From assembly GCA_932521025.1 (NCBI GenBank), contig OW051468.1, positions 5,890,064 through 5,954,063 of the forward strand: DNA of 64,000 bases, given 5' to 3'. Origin of the DNA: Oscheius onirici (Eukaryota > Nematoda > Chromadorea > Rhabditida > Rhabditidae). The notes under the pieces were generated by a model. That model had not been told where the DNA came from. It did no database searches and was given only the letters and a program-made list of their open reading frames with translations. Position 1 is the first letter of the stretch. Every line of letters begins with the position of its first letter. Below, one piece after another: positions 36,979 through 48,494 of this stretch. A program made the position numbers and the translations under genes.

Positions 36979-37766
36979 ATCCACTTTAAATTGCTCCAAA
37001 GTCTTTCGGAAGCTTTAATTGAGGATAAGGAGGGGAGCTTTGTGCGCAGATTTCATTTGGGAGTAGTAATAACAAGGTGAGAAGTCAGAGATCCTAAACT
37101 TCGACTACTTTGATTATATTCGATTCGGAATTGTTTCCAAACAGTGATGAATCAATTCCGGAGTTAGAAGCACTAGAAAAGGGAGATCTGTAAGAGGTCT
37201 ACCGAAACTTTAGCCCAACGGGCGATAGCACAACTTGTTTCAAAAATCTCCCCCTTATTATTGCAAATTGGGGCTTCCGACAGATAGGCAGACTCACAGA
37301 CAAGAGAGCATTTTAAAATGCAACTTTAAAAGAACAAGGTTGGCAACGCCCTTCCAGGGCTAAAGTAGTATTTCATGACTTCGCTCTGTCACGGAACCGT
37401 AGTCGTGGTTCCCCCTTCATTCCTCCTTTGTTACACTACTGCAGTCACTCTCTCTGACCCTCCAAAGAAACTATCGAAATTGTATTTGAACCCACTCCCT
37501 CCCAAGCCTAATTTCAAAATGTAGGACCTGAACGGATCGCCCGGCCCGTTCCTAGCTTTAGTGAGTCTCAGTCCTACTGTCCCTTCTTCCCTTGTCACTC
37601 TGTTCCAGGCACACAGTCCCAGTAAGAAACTACCAGTCATAAGAACCCTTCGCGCACTTACTTTTTTGATTTGCTTTTTTGACTAATTTGTGCACACGGT
37701 TCCCCTCCTTATCCTCAATTAGAGCTTCAGACACACACACAGACTTGGAAGCAATTTAAAGTGGAT
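36979..37766 (+). repeat. Dispersed repeat, copy 2, with terminal inverted repeats
   Basis: The right part (37336-37766) matches copy 1 at 19758-20200. The left end ATCCACTTTAAATTGCT with downstream CTTTAATTGAGGATAAGGAG is the reverse complement of the right end (CTCCTTATCCTCAATTAGAG ... GCAATTTAAAGTGGAT), so the full unit is a DNA-transposon-like element about 0.8 kb long. No open frame of size. Confidence 0.85.
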
Positions 37767-38160
37767 AGATTCTGGATGCCTACGCTCTGACATTGTGACT
37801 TATATACTAAAACTGTGGTTTGTACACAGCATCAAATCTACCTTACAAATCTAACTTGTTAGCAAAAAACGAATTCTAACCTGACAACAAGTCAGCTTGT
37901 GACAGGCAATAAAGTTTCTATCTGATTTTCCCCAAGAGTTCTAAAAAGAAGATCCGAACACCATAACATGTATTTGTAAACGGAGGTGCAGAGCTTGATC
38001 AGAAGATCATTTATTTAACTCTGGTTCATTTGGACAAAATAAATACAACTAAAAAGTATACAGTCATGGGAACACAAAAACAAGTTAAAGCTATTAAAAG
38101 GCGACGAAAGAAAGCACTTGAAACTCGTATAGGAAAACAAAAACTGCTAGAATTTAGAGA

Positions 38161-39094
38161 CTACTTTGGAAGAGGATAGGGGAAAATGTTCGATTTGCTA
38201 CAGGACGACTCTTCGTGTTTGGACAGATAGCTCCGAAGAGCGAACTTTTTTCCGCATCGGGAACAAGAGTATGGCTTGACTCCTAAAATGACGATAGGGT
38301 ACTGTAAACAGTTTGAACTACCTGAATGAGTCTGGGTGTGTGCTCGGAGATTCGACTTGTCGGCAAAGGCCTTCCCACACAGCTCACACTTGAATGGCTT
38401 CTCTCCGGCTGAAAGAATATGATTACTGTAATAGCAACATGTTGAAGCCCATTTACCCAATGTAAATCCAAGGACAAACCACAAACGACTGACTCTAACT
38501 GACTCATTCCATACATTTTTCCGTCCTGATTTTTTAGTGTAGTCGGTTTGCAGGATATCTAAGAGATTTACTAAGTTGGAATAGGTTGTTTTGGCTTGAG
38601 AAAGTCATTTGATCTTTCAGTTTTCAGCCAAGAAAAATGAGACCAGTTCAGAGAAGTGCAAAGGCTATTAATTGTTCTACAATTTTAAAATTGAGAAACT
38701 GTCTAGTACCAAAACCCATAACAGCAAAAGAATTGTTGCTGAACAACTTACTGTGAGTCCGAAGATGTCCTTGGAGAAGCCAGTGCCGACTGAAACTCTT
38801 GCCACACAGCGGACAGTTACAAGCTCTCGGACTCTTGTCCCTATCCGTCGGTGAAGGTGTGGACGGCGAGCCAGCATCAGACAGTAAGGACTGTATGGAG
38901 AACTCTTCCTCACTGTGACAACTGCTGTGCTGACTGACCGGCGGAGAGATCTGTGGAGAGGAGAACAACGGATAGTCGAGCAGCATGTTAGGAGAGAGAA
39001 TGACCGGCACAGTGAATCCATACTTCATCTGGAGATCCCGAACAAAAGAGAGAAAGTAGGGAGAGTGAGCAACCATGGGCGGGAGAGACTCCAT
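38161..39094 (-). CDS. Scratch/Snail-family zinc-finger transcription factor with three fingers
   Basis: Exons 39094-38752, 38408-38322 and 38282-38161, joined in phase 1. Three consecutive C2H2 fingers: CPLCGKSFSRHWLLQGHLRTH, CELCGKAFADKSNLRAHTQTH, CSRCGKKFALRSYLSKHEES. The first two are diagnostic of Snail/Scratch, and FALRSYLSKH in the third favours Scratch (C. elegans CES-1 or SCRT-1) over Snail. These proteins repress E-box targets. The N-terminal part is Ser/Pro-rich without another finger; family members usually have four or five. The ATG follows a TTTACAG acceptor by one base, consistent with trans-splicing. Confidence 0.85.
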
Positions 39095-40844
39095 TCTGTA
39101 AAGAGACCTGTTATTATTGAGACTGTTATGGCAGAGAGCAACAGGCGTCAAGAGATTTACAGCTACAGTAGGCGGGAGGACAGACACATGTGTGTGCCAT
39201 TCGGGAGAAGACATTCGGGAGCAGGGATGACGACGGTAATTGTGAACTAATGGTAATGAGGAAGACGGGCGCCATTACAGCCGTTGGTGCCAAGAAAACA
39301 GATGGCCGGAAAGAACAGACAAAATTGGGTGTCTGAATGCTGGACACTGAGAGAAGGTGTGTTCCTATTACTGGTAGCAGAAAAAGACCGCCAAATGATA
39401 ACTGATCGTCAGTTACACATGCAGACAAAGGAGAAAAGTTAACGAGAGTCGGCTCCAAAAAGTGAGACCGGGCAGGTGGTGAGACCGGTACCTGTGACGA
39501 AGCCTAACAAATTGAAGAAATGATAGGAGAAAATGGGTGAATGCTAACAGATGTCTGGGAGTAGGACAGAAAAAACTCGGTGGGAGTGGGGACAAAGAAG
39601 TCGAAATTTATGGCAGAAGCGGCTGAAAAAAAGAGGACTCGGAAAACACACAGACAGATTGATGAGCCCCGGAATTTAAACTGCAATTTGAAGAGACTTT
39701 GGATCTACAGTCATTGAGTTGTGGCAAAATGTGTAACTGTGACTTTAAAAGAGGGACATCTCCAACGTGTCAATCGAACTGATTGTCTTTTAATTAGTTA
39801 CGTGGATCAATCAAACTACTTTCTATTGAACTATTCTAAGAAGTATGGATGAACTCTGGTAGAGATCTAATCGAAGGACTGTGCTCAAAAAAGAGATCCG
39901 ATGGGCGGGGCGCAGAGCCGCCGGTCACTATGTATCTATCTTATCTGTGTAATAGGAAGCACCTAATTGAGAGGCGGATATGGGTGCGAATCGGAACAAG
40001 TGAGAAGAAGGGCACTTGCTGCCAGTGGGCCCTTGATCAAAGCGGTACATGAGTAGCATGGGAAGCGGAACTTTGGGAAAGAGGAACTCATCTTGATTGG
40101 CAGCAATGGAGAGCTAACGGTCGACCGATTCAGGTGCGGGTGACGTCTTTTTCAACTGTTTTGTCCCACCTTAGCCGCTCCAAGGTGGTTCGAGACTGAA
40201 CGCGCGGCAAAAAAGAAGAACGGGCAGAGGAACGTGGAGATAGCCGAAGATCTAGTGTCTGTGTTCCTGAGATGGCAAAAGGATGTTAGCAGAGGGAAAA
40301 AAGAGGTCTTTCGCTTGTGCTAAAAGGTCCGCTTGTAGACGCTTTTCAATGAAGGGACACCTTGAGCAAGAAAAGCAGCGCAATAATGAGATCGACGTGG
40401 ATGGGATGATCACGCTAACGACCACTCATTGTCCCGATAAACAAACTAAGAAGAACCCTCGTATTTAAACTGTTCACAGGTCAATCCTATCACAAATAGA
40501 TCTTATCTTCTTGACAGATTCTCGGTTTCTCGTTCATTTATCAAAAGTTTTAAAAAACTAGAATTACTCCTATCAATTTGACGGTCATGAAATCCAATAA
40601 TATTGTCGCGTAGTAGAAGCCTTGAAGTATAACATAACAGTTCAATCAGACACATTTGATTGACTTACTTTTGAGGGAGCATGATCGGTGGTCTGTGTGG
40701 GGCTTAGTAAAACTACTAGAAGAAGACCAATCGAATAGTAACGGATATTGGCTGTACTGCAGACAGCTGTTAATAAAGGCAGAGGAAAGTCCGACAAAAA
40801 TGGAAATAACTTGATTTGTCTTCGAATGGATACTTTTGTTCGAA
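39095..40844. other. Intergenic region, no supported gene
   Basis: A possible secreted-peptide exon on the minus strand near 40745-40672 (YYSIGLLLVVLLSPTQT before a GTAAGT donor) lacks a visible start and a convincing next exon. Otherwise nothing recognised. Confidence 0.3.
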
Positions 40845-41148
40845 CTATTTAGCCTCGGGAATGGGTAGTTCAGATGTTTGAAGTTTCTGTTGTTCTTGAC
40901 TCTTCTTCCTCGGATTGTTGATAAATTCTCTGGCTCGTGGTGCCATCAGCTGTGGGTCAATTAGCCAACCGCTCTGTCGCGTAAAGCCTTCATAAAGTGT
41001 CTTCACTAGCCGACACGTGCACGGTCGCTTTGATGAGATGGTAAATCCCGCCGGCTAGTCGTAAACTCGTCCGAGCAGCCAGTACAAGCCGAAGCCGGTG
41101 GCATCTTCTCCACTTCTCATAATCAACACGGCGGTATATCTCCTTTTT
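40845..41148 (-). CDS. Small unrecognised gene, partial 5' end
   Basis: Two segments read like coding sequence: RYTAVLIMRSGEDATGFG up to about 41067, and, after a putative 39-nt intron (41066-41028), CRLVKTLYEGFTRQSGW ... MAPRAREFINNPRKKS, ending at TAG 40845. Phases agree, but the intron acceptor (CATCAAAG) is weak. The 5' end follows a CTACAG acceptor at 41149 and no start codon is clear. It lies 155 bp downstream of the cysteine-rich gene on the same strand. Function unknown. Confidence 0.4.
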
Positions 41149-41303
41149 CTGTAGAGGGTGTCTATGTTTGCAGATTAGAGAACCGGGAACAGTTGTCCCG
41201 GGATGAGGTTAAGCAACTAAACCAGTGTGGGTCGCGAGACGGATTAGGGCTGTAGCAAAAACAAAAGAGGTGACAGTTGAATCATCTAAGCAATAAAAGT
41301 TTA

Positions 41304-41901
41304 TTAATCAATGTCGACTTCTCTTCCCGGAGCACCTCTGGGCCGCTGCGATGTTTCACCATGACGATTTCCCCTCGAAGCAGTCGACGGCAAGTCGTCG
41401 TCCACTTCGGCTGAGCTGAATCGACTGTGTATTTCTTCCTTGGTGAGCTGATCTTCTCCATGTTCCGGATTCTCGGCATTCCAGCCACCAACATGTCTAA
41501 AAATGGGAACGACTATCATATTTCCGGTCAACAGTCTGTACTTCATGCCGACGTTTTCTCCCACGTTGCAACGATCAGAAGAGCAACAACATAGTGAGAT
41601 TGGGACGTTTTGGAAGGTGGTTGAGATGCATCGATCTTTTGCTAGCTGAAAATGTTGAAAGGTTAGCTACAAAAAAAGACAAACCATGCATCTCCAAAGC
41701 GAACAGCCCGCCTTGACCACATCGAGAACTACGGCCGCCGAGGCGGTCATATTGTAGCATTGGGAGCCACTGTTGTCACATTGGATAGTTTCGGACCCTA
41801 CGGACTGTCCGGCTATCAACTTGAGGCCCTGAAAGACTGACAATGAACCAGGCCAGAACCCTTTTTAGAATCAGCGGATACCGCACTTTTCTCCAGCACA
41901 T
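41304..41901 (-). CDS. Secreted or cell-surface cysteine-rich protein (Ly6/ET-module-like)
   Basis: Exons 41828-41685 and 41645-41304. Cysteine pattern QCDNSGSQCYNM, AGCSLWRCM, KDRCIST and the closing CCCSSDRCN resemble three-finger/ET-type modules common in nematode secreted proteins. A charged, low-complexity C-terminus follows. Reading from ATG 41901 gives a hydrophobic leader (PLILKRVLAWFIVSLSG), but that frame meets the cysteine-rich frame only if one G of the GGG at 41829-41827 is ignored. Either a separate upstream exon exists (an acceptor CTTTCAG ends there) or the base is an insertion. Start therefore uncertain. Confidence 0.6.
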
Positions 41902-42130
41902 CCCGAAGGAGGTCGGAGGGAGTCCCCCCAATTTTTAAAGCCAAAATACAAACTGATCTATTTCTTTTTCGCCTGGGTTCTCTGCCTCTGTTTGACTCAT
42001 TGCTCATCTTGTACGCCGATAGGATGATTTCTTATCTATCCACTCACTCTCAAAAACTAGCAACTTCTATCTTGTCCAGAAATCTTTTTTCCTTTGCAAA
42101 TTCTTGGTTGTAGCTCTTTGGCCTGTACTA

Positions 42131-42136
42131 TATAAA
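42131..42136 (+). promoter_or_regulatory. TATA box candidate for SKP1
   Basis: TATAAA in the context CTGTACTATATAAACG, 144 bp before the SKP1 start codon. Confidence 0.5.
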
Positions 42137-42274
42137 CGTTTCGCATCAGCCGATATCGATTTTTCGAAACGCAACGCATGTGAGCATGCGTCGGTTCGTC
42201 AAAGCGAAAACTCTAGCGAGCGCCCAACTCCTCCCCACAATCATTCATTCGCCTCAACCATCTCTTCTCTCAAG

Positions 42275-42824
42275 ATGTCCTCGGAAAAAAAGCAGCTCAA
42301 GTTCGTTCTGCAAGCCAACGACGGGACCAAGGTGAATGTGGAAGAAGATGTCGCCTATCAGTCGAATCTGATCAAAAAGATGGTCGAAGATCTGGGAATC
42401 GAGGATCCGGAGAGTCCGGCCCTGCAGGAGGCTCTTCCAATCTCGAATGTCGACGGCTGGACTCTGCAGAAGATTGTCGACTGGTGCACTGCTCATCGAG
42501 GAGAAGTCTTCAAGCCGAAGGAGGAACACGAGGATCCGAGAATCCAGTTGACCAAGGCCGACGAGGAATACCTCGAAGTGACCCCGGAACAGCTTCTCGA
42601 TATTCTCTTGGTTTGTCTTTTTTGCTTTTGTATAACAAACTCAAATTTAGGGAGCCAACTACCTGGATATCCAGGGACTGATCGAGATCATCACCCAAAA
42701 GATTGCCAATTTTGCAATCGGAAGGTCTGTCGCAGAACTGAGAGACATTTACGGACTGGATAACGACTTCACCGAGGAAGAAACTGAAGAAATCCGCAAG
42801 AGATTCGAGTGGGTTGAGCAGTAG
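42275..42824 (+). CDS. skr-1: SKP1, SCF ubiquitin ligase adaptor
   Basis: SKP1 bridges cullin-1 and F-box proteins in SCF ubiquitin ligases. Exons 42275-42610 and 42651-42824 are separated by a 40-nt intron, about 170 residues, usual for the family. The N-terminal BTB/POZ-like fold (LKFVLQANDGTKVNVEED, WTLQKIVDWCTAH) leads into the C-terminal helices that bind F-box proteins (ANYLDIQGLIEIITQKIA, DNDFTEEETEEIRKR). The usual C-terminal NxWCEE-type ending is replaced by RFEWVEQ. Nematodes have many SKP1 paralogues (skr genes); the symbol marks the family, not a proven one-to-one orthologue. Confidence 0.95.
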
Positions 42825-42870
42825 ACTCTTACTACATCCAGTGATATACAATTTGTTAACTGTCTCTTAG

Positions 42871-42876
42871 AATAAA
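42871..42876 (+). terminator. Poly(A) signal of SKP1
   Basis: AATAAA 47 nt after the stop codon. Confidence 0.7.
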
Positions 42877-43435
42877 TTCTGCTCATATCAAAATGTTAAT
42901 GGTCTTGGTAGGTTAGAAGTGATAAAGGTATGTTCTTTAGCTCACAATGAGTAGTTTTCATAAGTATTCAGCGGACATCCCTCGAACCAAATTAGAGCTC
43001 GGTCAAAATTCGCTCTGGTCTTTGGTGCGATTGCTTGGACCATCTCCGAAAATAGGGACCTTTGGGAAAATAAAATTGATGCAAAGTGTGAAACATTTGG
43101 TCTTCTACTTTAACTGACCGAGTAGCATTCAATAGCTGACAAAGGTTCAAATAATGCTAAAAGTATAGAAAGACGGTAGAGAGTAGAAGCCATCAGAGAG
43201 GAAGTGGTATAGTGGGCAACTGGCTGGGTGTAATGGACGAGAGAAGGTCGCTCTCAAACAGTCTGTGTTTATATGGGACACAATAAACTGACACTCACAA
43301 TTTGATCCGGGGTGAATCATTGCTGGACTTTCGGGTTGAGTCACACCAGATCATCATCGTTTTTAGCGAAGAGTGCTTTTGATGCAATTTAAAATGTCGC
43401 GTCTTTTAGAGAAATTGACAAGTCAAGTTTATACA

Positions 43436-45861
43436 CTCGACAGGTTCTGACAAGTCGATTCTCAATTAACGTAGTCTTCTGGAACTATTCTAGCTCCACG
43501 TCTCCTGCTGTGATGATGGCTGTCTGGACTCTCTACCAGGTTAGGTGTTTCTACTTTATTATTCTGACAGTACAGTTATACTAGACATTGACAGTTGACA
43601 ATGCGAATTGCGCCACAGACACTTGCGTTCTTTTGTTAAAAAGAGACGGCAAAAGTGACAGTCAGTTCGTGAATCCGCCACAACTGTCAGCCTTCGAAAG
43701 AAGGTGTCATGCTCGGTCTTCCCCTGTTCTTTGGGTACCTCCTCGAGTCCACAGCGGTGTTTGGTATAGCTCCTGGAGACTCTTGGATCACTAAGGAAGG
43801 CTGATAGTTCTCTCTCGCGCTAAAATTACTAACAGTGAATCACAGGCATTGATACTTACATTTTTCCCTGGCGTCTTTCTGCTCTTTCGTTTTCAGGTAT
43901 CAAATCTGAAGAAGGGAATGGAAATTAACAAGCGTCGCTCTACATTTACATTTCGGGCAAACTGATAAGTCCTTCGAGGTAAGACTACTCTTGTATCATC
44001 TTGATACCCATTTTTCAAAGCAGCTATCGGACGGTGGAGAAAGAGGTGACCACTAGTTTGAGAGGCTACTGCGTGTCTATATGCTCTTTGGAAAGTTTCT
44101 GGAATGATTGAAGATCTCTGTTCTAAGAACAATTGGGATGTCAGCTAAAGACACGAACCAGAGGTCCTGTGCCCTTTTTTCGAGAATACGTCAAAGAATG
44201 GAGGAGAAGACTGTCGAGCTGGAAGTGAAAACCGAGAGCTGGGACACATTTGTTGCGCCGATGAGATGGAGGTTGTATAAACTCGACTGGTGCGGAAAGA
44301 TGTTTTGCGGGACTTTTAGAATCGAACGGATTGGTGTCACTGCTCCAGAACTCCACACCTGCCCTGAGTGAGTCTCTCTTTTCTTGAGAGCTACAGGCGT
44401 AAAAGCCATGTGTTCTTTGCTGTGTTTCCCCCACAATATCTTGGAGGATCCCTATTGCACCTATATGATCTTTCCTGAGTTAGCGTTGTGTATATACTTG
44501 CTCTTTATCTTTATACGTATCCTAACTCAGATAACATATCTATAGGGGAAGAGACTTCTATCGTTGGCTAGTCATCCAACTGCCAACCTTCTGAACTCTG
44601 TTCGGGACAATTTTCTGGCTGTAGATGCAAAAGTTGGCCCAACTTTAGTAGAAAGTAGGTTCCTCCATATGTGTGGTGGTCGTCCAGCTGCTCTTGCCCG
44701 ATTCGGTGACCATTCTTCTACGATTTTCGTCCAGCTATCTCCGTCCTCATTCGACACTTTTTTTACGACAGGACGTCTCTTTATTCATGGCCGAATCCAT
44801 TTCTACTGAAACTCTCCCGTGCAATTTCCGTTTTGTGGATAATCTTTAACCTGTTTTGACAGGTCAAATTGGTCACGGATAATTCTTGACATGTCTAGAC
44901 GTGTCGAAATTCGAGGTAAAATCGGGCATCACCCGTCTCCCAATGACATTTTTGCGATATTCCACGACTCTTGTGCTAGTAGCTCAGCTTGCATACTCAG
45001 TTCGTCATCTTGTCCCGAGCTCCAAAATCAGCATGATCCGTTTACACGTGGACGTCTCCGACAGGTATTTTCGGCTTTTTGGACAGTAGCTCAGCCTCCA
45101 CTTCAAGTCAGGACTTCAGCATGTCGGAGGTTCTCTTCATCGTTCTTTCTCTTGACTGAGTCGTACAGCCAATATATCGATGGTATTGCCTAACTTCGTG
45201 CAAGATCATTGCCCGATAGCTGCTCTGAAAACTTGATATCAAGACTATTCAAAAAATATTCTCACCTTGTAAGGTGGCGTCAGTTTTTGTCCGAAATGTA
45301 CGCTTTTTCATGCGGAGAAACACCTGTTAATTCCCATATCATCCTTCAGATTGGATACCTGAAAACACACGAGCAGAAAGAAGGCAAATAAGGATAGCAA
45401 TATAAAAGTCTGTAAAATATAATCAGAACTGTACTGTCGGAAAATACAACCATTGTCAGAAGTTTTAGCGAGAGAGAGAACTATCAGTCTTTTCCTATTG
45501 GTCTTCAGGTCTCCAAGAACTATGCCAAACACCGCTTTGGATTCAAGGAGGTGCCCAAAGAATCAAGGAAGACCGAGCATGACACCTTTTTTTGAAGGCT
45601 GTCAGTCGTGGCGGATTCAAAACTGACTGTCACTTTTGCCATCTCTTCTTAATAAAAGATCGCTGGTATATGTGGCGCTACTGTTCGCATTATCTGATTG
45701 TCAGTGTCGGGTATAACTGGACTGTCAGAATAGAAATAGTAGAAAAGCTTGACCTGGTGAGAAGAGAGAAGAGGCAGCCATCAGCACAGCAGGAGACGTG
45801 GAGCTAGAATAGTTCCAGAAGACAATTTTACATGAGACTTGACTTGTCAGAACTTGTCGAG
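43436..45861. repeat. 2.4 kb inverted duplication with ~500 bp arms
   Basis: Text beginning CTCGACAGGTTCTGACAAGT at 43436 recurs in reverse complement ending at 45861. The arms run to about 43950 and 45310. Conserved stretches include GGAACTATTCTAGCTCCACG, GGTGTCATGCTCGGTCTTCC, GTGTTTGGYATAG and TTTTCAGGTATC. Both arms keep splice-like signals and coding-like words (SATTDSLQKKVSCSVFL on the right, SATTVSLRKKVSCSVFP on the left), each ending at an aligned TAG, but other frames carry stops. It looks like a palindromic duplicate of a gene now decaying, or a foldback element. Centre (about 43950-45310) unrecognised. Confidence 0.8.
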
Positions 45862-46865
45862 TCTGAACAAGATGCTCCAATCCCTCCTATTTTGTGCAAA
45901 ACAAGTTCTAGTAGCTTTTCAAAGTTCTTATCCGAAAGAACTGAAATATGAAAGTACTAATTGTAAGATCAGTTCCTGGGCTCTTCCAGGAGAGTAACCT
46001 TTCCCTCAAGGCCGATGTCATTGCATGATAAGTCAGTTGGTCCCTTCATTGCATCATTCCCTAACAGGTAACAATTGCGAAAGACTGACCAGACACGTTT
46101 CTGCGATAGTTCATGAATATTCAAAACGGTTGGTGCTGTACTTTGAGTCGGAACAGTTCCGAACACATTTGCAACAACTCTGAACTCTCTCTCTGAACAG
46201 CCTGACGATACAAGTTGGAATGAACACAAACATGTTTATTTCTTAAGAGGAATCTGTTTTTGTTTACTTGTTTTTTGAAGGATTGAGCCTTTTCTCAACA
46301 CGCAGTTCGTAGAACTTCGGGTCCCTTTCCATTCCTTCTCACCACCCTATTTGTGCCCCCTCCCCCCACGGTTACCAGTCAACTGGCATTCATCTCCGCC
46401 CGCCTCGACACCTCTTTGTGTCGGAATTCTCATGCAAATTCGCCCTTGCCTGTTGGAGACCAGAGTGCCGTGCCGGCGAGAGAGCGCAGAGACTGTCTCT
46501 CTCCCGGTCCCTGTACAAGGCACGCCCACAGCCCACCAAAAGAGGAGACAGTCATCGATTCTGTCGTCATTTCCATCTCTAAACAGACATTTTTTTTACA
46601 GGTTTCGATTACTCTGCTCCTGTAGAATCACATAAATATTTGTAGTTACCCGAAAAGAACAGAAAGTTCAAGAGAGTCTGGAATTTAAGCCATCTTGATC
46701 AGTGTGTCCTTTCTTGCAACGTCCGTAAAGTACAGAGACATGTTTTCCGTTCCGATCGATCATCATTGCGTTGTCATTTCTTTTACTGCACGCGTGTCTC
46801 GTTCCCTCCCTCTCTCGAATCGTATCACTCCCTCCCGCCAAAAAGGAGCTCTTTTCAGAGAGACG
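45862..46865. other. Intergenic region before the first innexin
   Basis: No gene supported; overlapping open frames at 46350-46635 are compositional. An acceptor TCTTTTCAG ends at 46858, seven bases before the innexin ATG, a probable trans-splice site. Confidence 0.4.
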
Positions 46866-48494
46866 ATGAACATCATCCAGGGACTGCTGCAAGCGGTCTC
46901 TCCTCAGTCTGACGGAGATTTCTCAGACCGTCTCAACTATTGCGGCACAACCGTCGGCCTGGTTGTTGCTTCAGCCTTCGTCTCCGGATGGTCCTTTGTG
47001 GGCTCACCCATCCAGTGCTGGTTCCCGGCCTACTACAAGGGCTGGTGGATGGAGTACGCATTAGACTACTGCTATGTGCAGAACACGTACTATGTTCCGA
47101 TGTTCGAGAAACGGGACATGCCGACGACGTGGGACATCGGTCAGCATATGATGCCGCTTCCGGTCAACGATACAGTCAAGTGAGGTCTTTAATTAAATTA
47201 AATGATTTGTTCATTTTTCAGGGAACAGCAGCAGGTATGGGAGTAAAAATAGAGTACACGTAAAATCAGTTTAGATTCCTTACTACCAGTGGGTTCCGTT
47301 CATTTTGGCCTTCCAGGCCCTTTTCTTCTACTTGCCGATTGTCTTCTGGAGGTTCACATACGAGAGCGGAGGTATGGGTTTTCATATTTTTCAGTCTTCT
47401 TAATTTTTCCCTAAATCTTTATTCTTTTCGATACCCTTCTTCCAGATTTCAAGGTGAACACGATTCTGAACAATAGTTCGGTGAGTGCCAACATGGACGA
47501 AGCCTCTCGAAGCGACAATATGCGAAAAGTTGCCGGATTCCTGGCCCAGGAACACAGTGAATATGACGCCTTCGACCGTGGCAATCTCCGAAGAATCACC
47601 AGTGGCAAATTTATTATACTTGCCTACTTGGTTAGTCCCTTGTTGCCACTTTTACCTTTGATTTTTATAGGCTCTGAAGTGTATGTTTGCTCTGAACGCG
47701 GCAGTCCAATTCATGCTGCTAAAGAGCATTCTCGGAGTTGATACCTACATGTGGGGCTGGGACACAACTGTGAATCTGTTCAATGGTGTCGACTGGCAAG
47801 AGACTGGCAACTTCCCGAGGATAACACTTTGTGACTATACGATCCGCGAGCTGGGCAACAAGCACAACCACACCGTCCAGTGCGTTCTGATGATCAACAT
47901 GTTCAACGAAAAGGTTGACGAGATTTTTACTTCTTGTTTCATCCCCTTTTCAGATTTTCCTCGCTCTCTGGTACTGGCTCTGCATTGTCTTTGCCGTCAG
48001 CTTCACGTCTCTCGTTCAATGGGCTGTGAGTTTCAAACACTTTTCGACAATAATTGGGAGGCAGGGATTCCGTACCGAGACCCTCCGAACACAGTTTGAA
48101 AACCCCTACGTCACTATTTATTTAAGTTTACACTCCTTCAAACAGTTTTTCAGATCTACTTCTTCATTCCCAGCCAAGGAACAGACATGGTCAATCGCTA
48201 CATTCAAAAGATCGACCCGGACGTGGCCAGATCTGTTCACAAAAAGGCCCTGCTCCGAGACTTTGTCCAACGAAAACTCCGTCCTGATGGCACTTTCATC
48301 TGCAAACTCATTGGTATATTGATCCCAATAGTCTTATAATTATTCTTCCAGAGACCAACAACGGAGACATGGTGACTTGTGCCCTGCTGAAGACACTCTG
48401 GGACGACTTTGTCAAGACCAGAGGCGAACGACCACCTCCATACACTGAACCGCTACTGTTGAAGAATTCGAAGATTTCCGAAGACGAGCTGTGA
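46866..48494 (+). CDS. Innexin gap-junction protein
   Basis: Innexins form invertebrate gap junctions. Exons 46866-47179, 47222-47234 (13 nt), 47275-47371, 47446-47630, 47671-47913, 47954-48025, 48154-48313 and 48352-48494. The protein has the four-pass layout: first extracellular loop with two cysteines (GSPIQCWFPAYYKGWW ... DYCYVQNTYY), YYQWVPFILAFQALFFYLP after it, and a second loop with two cysteines (FPRITLCDYTIREL, HTVQCVLMINMFNEK). The C-tail is short (ends KISEDEL). The usual YVGQPIQCW is here SFVGSPIQCW. Expression probably needs trans-splicing at the acceptor just before the ATG. Confidence 0.93.

Larger units (their letters stand above)
35813..38160. other. sem-2 3' UTR and intergenic DNA
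   Basis: No gene seen. The main content is the second copy of the dispersed repeat (36979-37766). Confidence 0.5.

Noticed and set aside
44108-44809. Plus-strand open frames in the centre of the inverted duplication
   Set aside because: No motif and no matching exon structure in either arm.
46347-46635. Overlapping frames before the first innexin
   Set aside because: Three frames open together, no conserved features; likely 5' flank.
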